Both the position numbers and the translations under genes were made by a program. A DNA stretch of 64,000 bases from positions 124,001-188,000 of the forward strand of contig NZ_JADPKR010000115.1 of the NCBI RefSeq assembly GCF_023074055.1, given 5' to 3'. Every line of letters starts with the position of its first letter. Position 1 is the first letter of the stretch. Below, piece by piece: positions 43,143 to 51,625 of this stretch. Origin of the DNA: Bradyrhizobium sp. 141. GTDB taxonomy: Bacteria; Pseudomonadota; Alphaproteobacteria; Rhizobiales; Xanthobacteraceae. A model generated the notes under the pieces. That model saw only the letters and a list, made by a program, of their open reading frames with translations, was not told the origin of the DNA and ran no database searches.

Positions 43143-44335
43143 CGCGGGCTCCCACCCAAACTCCACCCGCGGCCGCCCTCGCCAAAGATCTCAAAGCCCG
43201 TCGGCGTCACCGCCACCGTGTCCTCGAGCTTGATGAAGCCGCGCTTCGGATGCTTCATCGTGGTCTCGATCGACACCACCATGCCGGCTTCGAGCGGCAG
43301 GCGGGCGTCGGTGTCGTCGTAGGGAACCGGACCCTTGGCGGTCAGGCGAGGGGCCTCGTGGCTGACGAGACCCATGCCGTGGGCGAGGAAATCGGTGCAG
43401 TCGCGGTTGCTGATCTGGGCGAGCTGGCGCTCGGCCGCGACGTAGATGTCGCCGCCCATCGCACCTGGCCGGACTGCGGCGAAGGCCGCGCGCTGCACCG
43501 CCTCGATCTCGGCCAGACAGTCCTTCAGCTCGGAATCGGGATCGCCCAGCACGGCCATGCGCGCGAGGTCGCCAATATAGCCGTGATAATTGCCGCCGGA
43601 ATCCAGCGACAGCACGTCGCCTTGCTCCCAGCGCTGCGCCGACGGCGCACGGTTGTGGCTGCTGCCGCAGGCCAGCAGGCAATATTCGAAGGTCAGGCCG
43701 CGACTGGCTTCGGCAATGCGTAATGCGTCCGACAATTGCTGCTTGGTCGTGCCCGGCCCGTGCCCGGCGATCACCTCAAGCATGGAGGCGATGACCAGCT
43801 CGGACGCAGTCTTGAGTTTCGCAAGCTCCTCCGCGGACTTCACCGCCCGCAACCGTTCGAGGATCAGGAGGGCGTCCTTGAGCTCGGCGCCGGGCAGGGC
43901 GTCGGTCAGCGCCCGGCCCGCATCCATCGGCAGGAACGCCATCTCGACCCCGACCCGCTTCAAAGGCACGCCGGCATCCCGCATCAGGCCAACGGCCCGC
44001 GTGACGGCGTCGACAGAGCCGTTGGACTCGGTCCGGACCTGCGGCACCCAGGGCGGAGCGACCGTGCGCTGATGGGTCTCCAGCCGGTGCCCGACATAGA
44101 CGGCTTTTTCGGGTGCGCCCTTGGGATAGACCAGGACCGGCAGATAGCGGCTGACGCCGAGCGCGTCCATGTAGTCGAAGAAGATCGCGCGCTCGGCGCC
44201 GAGCAGGTACTGCACATTGTGCTTGGAGGTCGCGACCAGCACGTCGAGGCCGGCCGCTTCCATCAGACGATCGAGCTTGGCGGCATCGAATGGAATCGCG
44301 CGCGAGCGGGCTGCGCGGGCGGCGTTTTCCTGCAT
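43139..44335 (-). CDS. M24 family metallopeptidase (Xaa-Pro dipeptidase-like)
   Basis: The 398-aa protein has an N-terminal creatinase-like domain (DRLMEAAGLDVLVATSKHNVQ) and a C-terminal pita-bread domain. Metal ligands are visible: Asp in LSLDSGGNYHGYIGDLARMA, His in DFLAHGMGLVSHEAP, Glu in VVSIETTMKHP and Glu in IKLEDTVAVTPTG. AAGGGAG precedes ATG 44335. It probably cleaves a dipeptide or a small amide; creatinase-type activity is also possible for this family. Confidence 0.88.
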   Translation of the reverse strand: MQENAARAARSRAIPFDAAKLDRLMEAAGLDVLVATSKHNVQYLLGAERAIFFDYMDALGVSRYLPVLVYPKGAPEKAVYVGHRLETHQRTVAPPWVPQVRTESNGSVDAVTRAVGLMRDAGVPLKRVGVEMAFLPMDAGRALTDALPGAELKDALLILERLRAVKSAEELAKLKTASELVIASMLEVIAGHGPGTTKQQLSDALRIAEASRGLTFEYCLLACGSSHNRAPSAQRWEQGDVLSLDSGGNYHGYIGDLARMAVLGDPDSELKDCLAEIEAVQRAAFAAVRPGAMGGDIYVAAERQLAQISNRDCTDFLAHGMGLVSHEAPRLTAKGPVPYDDTDARLPLEAGMVVSIETTMKHPKRGFIKLEDTVAVTPTGFEIFGEGGRGWSLGGSPR

Positions 44336-44480
44336 GACTGACTCCCTTGAGCGGCGGTTAAGACCGCCTTGTATCGTTGGCCTCTTTAGGACTGCGGCGC
44401 CCAGCCTAGCACTACTCCACCCGGGCGTCCCCACTGGACGGCTGGATGCAAAATGGAACCTGGACCGGGACCGTCTTCAG

Positions 44481-45458
44481 CTAGCGTCCGCGCCTGAGGT
44501 CCTCGGTCGCACGCCTGAGGATGTCGTGAAGCCAGTCATGCGACGGTTCGCCCTCGATACGTTCGTGCCACAACAAGCGGACCTCGACCGCCGTCGTGGC
44601 ATAAGGCAATTCGTACGTCGTGACGGCATGCGCGCGTTCGAACGCCAGGGCTAACGGACGCGGAACGATAGCCGCCAATTTGGAGTCCGCGAGCAGGGCG
44701 GGCAGGGCAAGAAAATGCGGCAGCGAAACGGCGATCCGCGGTGGCCGGTCGCTTTCCGACAGTGCCCGTTCGAGTGCGGCGCGATCATACATCTCCGATC
44801 GCCTCGCAAGACCACGCTCGGAGATGAAGCCTCCGATTGCTCCCTCCTGCTCGCCGCCAAAAGAGACAACGACCAGCGGCAGGCGCGCCAGTGCAGCGTT
44901 GTCGATCCGGCCGAGCTTGCGCTTTCCCCCCACGATCAGCACGTCGTCGTACTCGAACAGTAGCGACGTGCGGAAGCGGCTCGGGGGATCCGAGAAGACG
45001 CCGATCGCGACGTCAATCCGGCCAAGGTCGATCTGCTCGGCGAGGTCGATCCGTGTCACCGGCTTGATGATGAGGTCGATCGCCGGCGCTTCACGGCCGA
45101 GTATCTTCAGGAGTGGCGAGGCCAGCACCATCGTGGTGAAGTCGTTCGCGGCCAGGGTGAACTGCCTGGTGGAATCTGCCGGCACGAATCTCGGCTGCTC
45201 GACCGCGGCTTCGAGAGATCGCAGGGCTTGCCGAACCTGTGGCGCCATTGTCAATGCGCGTGCCGTCGGCTGCATGCCCGTCGCCGTGCGCACGAACAAA
45301 TCATCTTCCAGCATCTCGCGGAGCCGGGCGAGCGAATGGCTCACGGCGGATTGACTGAGGGCAACCCGCTGGCTTGCCCGCAGCACGCTTCGCTCCTCCA
45401 TGACGGCGTCGAAGACCTTGAGCAGGTTCAGGTCCAGGGTCTTGAAGGAAACAGCCAC
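44481..45458 (-). CDS. LysR-family transcriptional regulator
   Basis: The 325-aa protein starts with the LysR winged helix FKTLDLNLLKVFDAVMEERS, VLRASQRVALSQSAVSHSLA and LREMLEDDLFVR. A periplasmic-binding-like sensor domain follows, with LIIKPVTRIDLAEQIDLGRI and DVAIGVFSDPPSR. Start at GTG 45458, five residues before the motif, is typical; an ATG at 45527 is possible. It is divergent from the binding protein-nitroreductase-lyase genes and is their likely regulator. Confidence 0.85.
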   Translation of the reverse strand: MAVSFKTLDLNLLKVFDAVMEERSVLRASQRVALSQSAVSHSLARLREMLEDDLFVRTATGMQPTARALTMAPQVRQALRSLEAAVEQPRFVPADSTRQFTLAANDFTTMVLASPLLKILGREAPAIDLIIKPVTRIDLAEQIDLGRIDVAIGVFSDPPSRFRTSLLFEYDDVLIVGGKRKLGRIDNAALARLPLVVVSFGGEQEGAIGGFISERGLARRSEMYDRAALERALSESDRPPRIAVSLPHFLALPALLADSKLAAIVPRPLALAFERAHAVTTYELPYATTAVEVRLLWHERIEGEPSHDWLHDILRRATEDLRRGR

Positions 45459-45680
45459 GAGCAGGACACCATCGCAGGCGGATCGCGCGCCCGTTGCGTG
45501 ATTGCGATCGGCCTTAGTTAAGGCCATACGCGCAGCCGGCGCAACCGAGCAGGGTTCTCAAATGCCTGACCGCTCGCATCACCAATCTGAAGCCGGTTCA
45601 GGATCACTCTGCAAGAGTTTCACTTCCGCAATCTCGCGATCTCGTCATGATCCCGGCGCCGGATTTGGAGGAGACACGCA

Positions 45681-46889
45681 ATGAAATCCCGCGGGAAGTC
45701 GATCGGAGCTTTCGGACTAGCATTGGTGTTGTTCGCAGCGCCGGTCATGGCGCAGGAAGGTCCGGTGAAGCTCGGCGTCTTGACCGACATGTCCTCGCTC
45801 TACGCTGACAATGGCGGCCAGGGCTCGGTGGTCGCGGCGCAAATGGCCGTCGACGACTTTGGCGGTCAGGTGCTCGGACGCGGCATCCAGATCGTCGCGG
45901 GAGACCACCAAAACAAGGCCGATGTGGGAGGTACGATCGCCCGACGCTGGATCGAAAACGAAAACGTCGAGGTCATTCTCGACGTGCCGAATTCGGCAGT
46001 CGCGCTGGCGGTGCAGGGCATCACGCGCGACAAGAAGAAGCTGTTCCTGGCAACCGGTGCAGCCACATCGCGCCTGACCGGCGACGAATGCTCGCCGACC
46101 GGGATTCACTGGACCTATGATACCTATGCGCTCTCGCAGGGAACGACGAGGGCGATGTCGCGTCTCGGCGCAAACTCCTGGTTCTTCATTTCGGTCGACT
46201 ATTCCCTCGGTGCGCAACTCGAAGCCGACAGCCGTAAGGTTATCGAGGCCACGGGCGGCAAGGTGCTCGGTGCCGCGAAACATCCGATCAACACGCCCGA
46301 TTTCTCCTCCTTTTTGCTCCAGGCGCAGTCCACGAAGGCCGACGTGATCGCGCTGGCCGACTCCGGCGGCGACTTCGTCAACGCCGTCAAGCAGGCCGGC
46401 GAATTCGGCATCACGCAGCGGCAGAAGCTTGTCGGACTGCTCGTCTTCATCGCCGACATTCACAGCCTCGGACTCCAGAGCGCCCAAGGCCTGATGCTGA
46501 GCTCGGCATTCTACTGGGACCTGAACGAGGAGACGCGCGCGTGGTCGAAGCGTTTTATCGCAAAGACCAACAAAGTCCCGACCATGATTCACGCCGGCAC
46601 ATATGGCGCCGTGATGCACTACCTCAAAGCGGTCCAGGCAGCCGGCACGCTGGATGGGCCGGCCGTCGCCGCCAAGATGCGCGAGATGCCCGTGAACGAT
46701 TTCATGACGCGAAACGGCCGGATCCGCGACGATGGCCGGCTGGTCCGCGACATGTATCTGTTCCGCGTCAAGTCACCCGAGCAGTCCAGGTACAAGTTCG
46801 ACTATTACGAGCTGCTGGCGACGATTCCGGGCGAGGAAGCCTTCCGGCCGATGGAGCAAGGCGGATGTCCGCTCCTGAACAAGCCATGA
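45681..46889 (+). CDS. ABC transporter substrate-binding protein (LivK-like)
   Basis: The 402-aa protein has a signal peptide (MKSRGKSIGAFGLALVLFAA PVMAQ). The type I periplasmic binding fold follows: VKLGVLTDMSSLYADNGGQG, MAVDDFGGQVLGRGIQIVAG and DVPNSAVALAVQG. No permease or ATPase lies nearby, so it must use a transporter encoded elsewhere. Aromatic-acid-binding members of this group are common in rhizobia. GGAGGAGACACGCA precedes ATG 45681. It overlaps the nitroreductase gene by 25 nt. Confidence 0.9.
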   Translation: MKSRGKSIGAFGLALVLFAAPVMAQEGPVKLGVLTDMSSLYADNGGQGSVVAAQMAVDDFGGQVLGRGIQIVAGDHQNKADVGGTIARRWIENENVEVILDVPNSAVALAVQGITRDKKKLFLATGAATSRLTGDECSPTGIHWTYDTYALSQGTTRAMSRLGANSWFFISVDYSLGAQLEADSRKVIEATGGKVLGAAKHPINTPDFSSFLLQAQSTKADVIALADSGGDFVNAVKQAGEFGITQRQKLVGLLVFIADIHSLGLQSAQGLMLSSAFYWDLNEETRAWSKRFIAKTNKVPTMIHAGTYGAVMHYLKAVQAAGTLDGPAVAAKMREMPVNDFMTRNGRIRDDGRLVRDMYLFRVKSPEQSRYKFDYYELLATIPGEEAFRPMEQGGCPLLNKP

Positions 46890-47635
46890 TCGGCGACGGC
46901 GCGGCTGCGCCGAGCTGCATCGACGAGATCATCGCTGACCGTTTCGCATGCCGCGATTTCTCGGGCGAGCCGGTCGGGCGAGGGACCATCGAGCAGATTC
47001 TGCGCGTGGCGCGATTTGCGCCAAGCGGTGCCAACATCCAGCCCTGGCACGTCTACGTGCTGGCGGGCGAAGCCAGGGGCAGGGTGTCAACGGCGCTGCG
47101 CGAGGCACACGAAACCGCTCGCGACGAGCACAAGTCGGAATACAGCTACTACGCCAGCGACCTGCCCGAGCCCTACCTGCAGCGACGCCAGGAATTCGGC
47201 CGCTTGTTCTACGGCTCGCTCGGCATCGCTCAAACCGACATCGAAGCCAGGAGCAGACAAACTGCCAAGAACTATGCGTTCTTCGGCGCGCCCGTCGGCC
47301 TGATCGTCACGATCGACCGGCGCCTGCAGGTCGGAAGCTGGCTCGACCTCGGCATGTTCGTCCAGAACGTGCTGCTGGCTGCGGCAGGCCATGGGCTGCA
47401 GTCCTGTCCGCAGGAGACGTTCTCTAGATATCACCGGATCCTGCGGCCGCTGCTGTCGATCCCGGCGGAGCAGATGGTGGTGTGCGGCATCTCGATCGGC
47501 CGTGCCAGGGAAGGAACCAGGGGCAGGCTGATGCCACGCGCCGACCTCGCGGAGTTCGCCTCTTTCGTGGGCTTCGAAGAACAAAGTGAAACCCAAGAAG
47601 AAAGGACAAGGCCATGGGAAGCCGAGACGAGCTGA
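46865..47635 (+). CDS. Nitroreductase-family flavoprotein
   Basis: The 256-aa FMN protein has IADRFACRDFSGEPVGRGTI, the FMN-binding RFAPSGANIQPWHVYVLAG, SWLDLGMFVQNVLLAAAGHG and LQSCPQETFSRYH, followed by a C-terminal helix. Members reduce nitro groups with NAD(P)H. A PnbB-like lyase follows, and in known systems the pair (nitroreductase plus hydroxylaminobenzoate lyase) converts nitrobenzoate to protocatechuate. ATG 46865 has GGAG 8 nt upstream; ATG 46886 overlaps the previous stop and is an alternative. Confidence 0.88.
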   Translation: MSAPEQAMIGDGAAAPSCIDEIIADRFACRDFSGEPVGRGTIEQILRVARFAPSGANIQPWHVYVLAGEARGRVSTALREAHETARDEHKSEYSYYASDLPEPYLQRRQEFGRLFYGSLGIAQTDIEARSRQTAKNYAFFGAPVGLIVTIDRRLQVGSWLDLGMFVQNVLLAAAGHGLQSCPQETFSRYHRILRPLLSIPAEQMVVCGISIGRAREGTRGRLMPRADLAEFASFVGFEEQSETQEERTRPWEAETS

Positions 47636-48165
47636 TTCAGTGCAGCATCCCGTTTCTGCGCGAGGTCAAGGACATGACACCCGGCGCGGAGATGGAGCGG
47701 TGGCTCAATCAAAAATACGGCGAGGGCAGCCAGCTCTACCGGGACCTGGCGCGGCTGATTAAGCGCGGGGTCGCGGAAGGCTGGGCAGCCAACCAGGAGG
47801 TCGAAGGTCCGAACTACCGGCGCAGCCGCATCCTGGAGCCGGTGCCTGAAACGTTCCAGTTCAGCATCACCGCCGTTTACATGAACAGCACCGATCCACG
47901 TCGCTTCAAGGACGAGGACGAGGACGAGGACGAACACGACGTGCTGCGCGGACAGTATCATGGCCACCCATACGGGGAGCTGAACCTGGTCGTCCCGCTG
48001 GACAAGGGCGCCGAGCTGAAGGGACTGCAGGGCTGGCAGGGGCCGGGCTGGACCGCGCCCGATCCCGGCAGCCGTCACTATCCCGAGGTCCGCGGTGGCG
48101 CCGTCATCGCGCTGTTCTATCTGCCCGCCGGGCGCATCTCTTACGACTTCGCGGCGCCGTCCTGA
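47614..48165 (+). CDS. PnbB-like 4-hydroxylaminobenzoate lyase (DUF4863 type)
   Basis: The 183-aa protein has a helical N-terminus (DMTPGAEMERWLNQKYGEGS; LARLIKRGVAEGWAAN) and a small cupin-like part: YRRSRILEPVPETFQFSITA, GQYHGHPYGELNLVVPLD, GPGWTAPDPGSRHYPEVRGG and VIALFYLPAGRISYDFAAPS. I match it from memory to the 4-hydroxylaminobenzoate lyase family, which gives protocatechuate plus ammonia. An acidic run EDEDEDE (about residues 102-108) comes from a gacgag hexanucleotide repeat at 47911-47934. It overlaps the nitroreductase gene by 22 nt. Confidence 0.65.
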   Translation: MGSRDELIQCSIPFLREVKDMTPGAEMERWLNQKYGEGSQLYRDLARLIKRGVAEGWAANQEVEGPNYRRSRILEPVPETFQFSITAVYMNSTDPRRFKDEDEDEDEHDVLRGQYHGHPYGELNLVVPLDKGAELKGLQGWQGPGWTAPDPGSRHYPEVRGGAVIALFYLPAGRISYDFAAPS

Positions 48166-48650
48166 TGGCGACGGGCTTCACCCAACACGAGGATGGCACA
48201 GCCGAGCCGGTCGCTCAGAGGCGGTGGTGAGTCGCGAGACCACCGCTGCAACGCTGGACTGGCGGCACCAGTGGAGAGGGATTTCGTCGACCAGGAGACC
48301 AGGCGAGCTACGTTCCGCACAGCCATATCCGTAATTCGCATAAGGTATATTATGGAATATATTTATGTACAATGAGATCAGTTATTTAGACGGAATTCCT
48401 TCCATGGCGCCTTCGCTTTCGACGGTTTTCGGCCAAGGCATCGAGCCTCGTCCCGTTCCTTGACGGCTACTGTGCATGGGGTTGTTTTTCAGATTTCGAA
48501 TCCGGCCGATGTCTCCGAAAGCCGATATTGCCGTGACCTTGTCCGGCTGCAATAAGCGAAGCCTCGCGAGATCGCAGATGACCTTCTGACCCGACGTCCG
48601 TATAGGTTTGCGTCTCAGAACAACAACAAACCTTCCGAGGAAGCAGACCC
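48166..48650. other. Gene-free region with AT-rich dyad before TRAP genes
   Basis: No gene is supported here. At 48346-48361 the arms tatatt and aatata flank atgg within an AT-rich block (near tggaatatatttatg). This probably includes the promoter of the second TRAP operon. Tiny frames around 48141-48375 have poor composition. Confidence 0.4.
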
Positions 48651-49682
48651 ATGGTCTTTTCGACGCGCTTTTCCCGACGCACGCTTCTCAAGGCCTCCGC
48701 CGCGACCGCGGTCCTGGGCGGCATCGGTGCGCCCCATGTGGCCCGCGCGCAGAGCGCCGAGTTCACCTACAAATACGCCAACAACCTGCCCGACACCCAT
48801 CCGCTGAACGTCCGCGCCAAGGAGATGGCTGCGGCGATCAAGAGCGAGACGAACGGCAAGTTCGATCTCCAGATCTTCCCGAACAACCAGCTCGGGTCCG
48901 ACACCGACATGCTGAGCCAGATCCGTTCCGGCGGCGTCGAGTTCTTCACGCTGTCCGGCCTGATCCTATCGACCCTGGTGCCGGCAGCGTCCATCAACGG
49001 CATCGGCTTCGCGTTCCCGGACTACGACACGGTCTGGAAGGCCATGGACGGCGATCTCGGCGCCCATGTCCGCGGCGAGATCAAGAAGGCCGGCCTCGAG
49101 GTCATGGACAAGATCTGGGACAACGGTTTCCGCCAGACCACCTCGTCGAGCAAGCCGATCACCGGTCCCGACGACCTCAAGGGCTTCAAGATCCGCGTGC
49201 CGGTGTCGCCGCTGTGGACCTCGATGTTCAAGGCGTTCGACGCGGCGCCCGCCTCGATCAATTTCAGCGAGGTCTATTCGGCGCTCCAGACCAAGATCGT
49301 CGAAGGCCAGGAAAACCCGCTGGCGATCATCTCGACCGCCAAGCTCTACGAGGTACAGAAGTACTGCTCGCTGACCAACCACATGTGGGACGGCTTCTGG
49401 TTCCTGGCCAACCGCAGAGCCTGGGAAAAGCTGCCGCAGGACGTGCGCACAATCGTCGCCAAGAACATCAATGCCGCTGCCGTCAAGGAGCGTGAGGATA
49501 CCGCCAAGCTCAATGCCAACCTGCAGCAGGAACTCGCGACCAAGGGCCTGACCTTCAATCAGCCGACGGTGGCGCCGTTCCGCGACAAGCTGCGGTCTGC
49601 CGGCTTCTATGCCGAGTGGAAGGGCAAATATGGCGACCAGGCCTGGGATCTCCTGGAAAAGGCCGTCGGCAAGCTGTCGTAA
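48651..49682 (+). CDS. TRAP transporter substrate-binding protein, Tat signal
   Basis: The 343-aa DctP protein begins with a twin-arginine signal (TRFSRRTLLKASAATAVLGG, then IGAPHVARAQ). The mature part shows YANNLPDTHPLNVRAKEMAA, QIFPNNQLGSDTDMLSQIRS, KGFKIRVPVSPLWTSMFKAF and SEVYSALQTKIVEGQENPLA. Export of a folded binding protein is common in this subgroup. Its partner is the fused permease encoded 31 nt downstream. The acyl-CoA synthetase in the same operon suggests a carboxylic acid substrate. Confidence 0.93.
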   Translation: MVFSTRFSRRTLLKASAATAVLGGIGAPHVARAQSAEFTYKYANNLPDTHPLNVRAKEMAAAIKSETNGKFDLQIFPNNQLGSDTDMLSQIRSGGVEFFTLSGLILSTLVPAASINGIGFAFPDYDTVWKAMDGDLGAHVRGEIKKAGLEVMDKIWDNGFRQTTSSSKPITGPDDLKGFKIRVPVSPLWTSMFKAFDAAPASINFSEVYSALQTKIVEGQENPLAIISTAKLYEVQKYCSLTNHMWDGFWFLANRRAWEKLPQDVRTIVAKNINAAAVKEREDTAKLNANLQQELATKGLTFNQPTVAPFRDKLRSAGFYAEWKGKYGDQAWDLLEKAVGKLS

Positions 49683-49712
49683 CGCGTCGGGGCCGCCGAG
49701 GTCAGTATCAGG

Positions 49713-51602
49713 ATGGCTCATGTCGAGGTCGAGGTGATCGAAGTGGCGGGCGAGGCGGCTATTCAGTCCCCTCGCCGATCTTCGTTGCTGACTTCGGTCG
49801 AGCGCGCGCTCGGTCTCGTGGTCGAAATCCCGGCGGCGATCCTGGTCGTCGCCGAGATCGTGATCTTGTTTGCCGGCGTGGTCGCGCGCTACGGCCTGCA
49901 TCGTCCGCTGATCTGGTCGGACGAGCTCGCCTCGATCCTGTTCCTCTGGCTTGCCATGCTGGGCGCGGCGGTCGCGTTCCGCCGCTCCGAGCACATGCGC
50001 ATGACCGCGGTCGTCGCGAGTGCCGGTCCGGCGATGCGGGCCTATCTCGATCTGGTCGCGACCTCCGCGGCGCTGGCATTTCTGATGCTGATCGTCTGGC
50101 CGTCAGGCGATTATGCCTATGAGGAAAGCTATATCACCACGCCGGCGCTGCAGATCTCCAATATGTGGCGCGCTGCCGCGCTGCCGGCCGGCATCGGCTT
50201 GATGGCAGCCTTTGCCTTGCTGCGGCTGCTGCGCGCGGCCGACTACCGGATGGTCGCGGCCGCCGTGCTGTCGGTCGCCGTCCTGGTCGGCCTGTTCTGG
50301 CTGGCGGAGCCGTTGCTGCGGCCGCTCGGCAATCTCAACCTCGTCATCTTCTTTGTCGGCGTTGCCGGCTTCTGCGTCTTTGCCGGCGTTCCCATTGCGT
50401 TCGGCTTTGGCCTTGCGATATTCGGCTATCTCGCGCTCACCACGCGCACGCCTGTCATGGTGCTGGTCGGGCGGATGGACGAGGGCATGAGCCACCTCAT
50501 CCTGCTCTCGGTGCCGCTGTTCGTGTTCCTGGGGCTCCTGATCGAGATGACCGGCATGGCGCGGGCCATGGTGGCGTTCCTGGCGAGCCTGCTCGGCCAT
50601 GTCCGCGGCGGCCTGCACTACGTGCTGGTCGGCGCGATGTATCTGGTCTCCGGCATTTCCGGCGCCAAGGCCGCGGACATGGCGGCGGTCGCACCCGTGC
50701 TGTTTCCGGAGATGAAACAGCGCGGCGCCAAGCCCGGCGATCTCGTCGCGCTTCTGGCGGCCACGGGTGCGCAAACCGAGACCATTCCGCCGAGCCTGGT
50801 GCTGATCACGATCGGCTCGGTGACGGGCGTGTCGATCGCGGCGCTGTTCACCGGCGGCCTGCTGCCCGGCGTCGTGCTCGCGATCACGCTCTGCATGCTG
50901 GTGTGGTGGCGCTACCGCCATGAGGACATGAGCCACGTCCGCCGCGCCACGGGTGGTGAGGTCGGCAAGACCTTCATCGTCGCCCTGCCCGCGCTGGCAC
51001 TGCCCTTCGTGATCCGTTATGCCGTGGTCGAGGGCATCGCGACCGCGACCGAGGTCTCTACCATCGGCATCGTCTATGGTGCGCTGGTCGGCCTCCTCGT
51101 CTACCGCCGGTTCGACTGGCGACGGCTGTTCCCGATGCTGGTCGAGACTGCGGCGCTGTCGGGCGCCATCCTCCTGATCATCGGCACGGCGACCGGCATG
51201 GCCTGGGGCCTGACGCAATCGGGCTTCTCACGCTCGCTGGCTGCGGCCATGACCGGACTGCCCGGGGGAGCGGCGACCTTCATCGCCGTCTCGATCCTGG
51301 CCTTCACCATCCTCGGCAGCGTGCTGGAGGGCATCCCGGCGATCGTGCTGTTCGGGCCGCTGCTGTTTCCGATCGCCCGGGCCGTCGGCGTGCACGAGGT
51401 GCACTACGCCATGGTGATCATTCTCGCCATGGGTATCGGATTATTCGCCCCGCCCTTCGGCGTCGGCTATTATGCAGCCTGCGCCATCGGACGCGTCGAT
51501 CCGGCCGAGGGCATTCGGCCGATCTGGGGCTATCTGCTGGCACTGCTGGTGGGATTGATCATCGTCGCGATCTTCCCCTGGATCTCGATCGGATTCCTTT
51601 GA
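49713..51602 (+). CDS. Fused TRAP permease (DctQ-DctM)
   Basis: The 629-aa protein joins both permease parts. The N-terminal 190 residues show four helices and the DctQ signature ARYGLHRPLIWSDELASILF. The C-terminal 430 residues are DctM-like, with VPLFVFLGLLIEMTGMARAM, YLVSGISGAKAADMAAVAPV, TGAQTETIPPSLVLITIGSV and FAPPFGVGYYAACAIGRVDP. Fused QM permeases form a known TRAP subclass. ATG 49713 fits; the next gene starts 24 nt after its stop. Confidence 0.94.
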   Translation: MAHVEVEVIEVAGEAAIQSPRRSSLLTSVERALGLVVEIPAAILVVAEIVILFAGVVARYGLHRPLIWSDELASILFLWLAMLGAAVAFRRSEHMRMTAVVASAGPAMRAYLDLVATSAALAFLMLIVWPSGDYAYEESYITTPALQISNMWRAAALPAGIGLMAAFALLRLLRAADYRMVAAAVLSVAVLVGLFWLAEPLLRPLGNLNLVIFFVGVAGFCVFAGVPIAFGFGLAIFGYLALTTRTPVMVLVGRMDEGMSHLILLSVPLFVFLGLLIEMTGMARAMVAFLASLLGHVRGGLHYVLVGAMYLVSGISGAKAADMAAVAPVLFPEMKQRGAKPGDLVALLAATGAQTETIPPSLVLITIGSVTGVSIAALFTGGLLPGVVLAITLCMLVWWRYRHEDMSHVRRATGGEVGKTFIVALPALALPFVIRYAVVEGIATATEVSTIGIVYGALVGLLVYRRFDWRRLFPMLVETAALSGAILLIIGTATGMAWGLTQSGFSRSLAAAMTGLPGGAATFIAVSILAFTILGSVLEGIPAIVLFGPLLFPIARAVGVHEVHYAMVIILAMGIGLFAPPFGVGYYAACAIGRVDPAEGIRPIWGYLLALLVGLIIVAIFPWISIGFL

Positions 51603-51625
51603 GGCGCGGTTTAAGGAGGGCGTCG

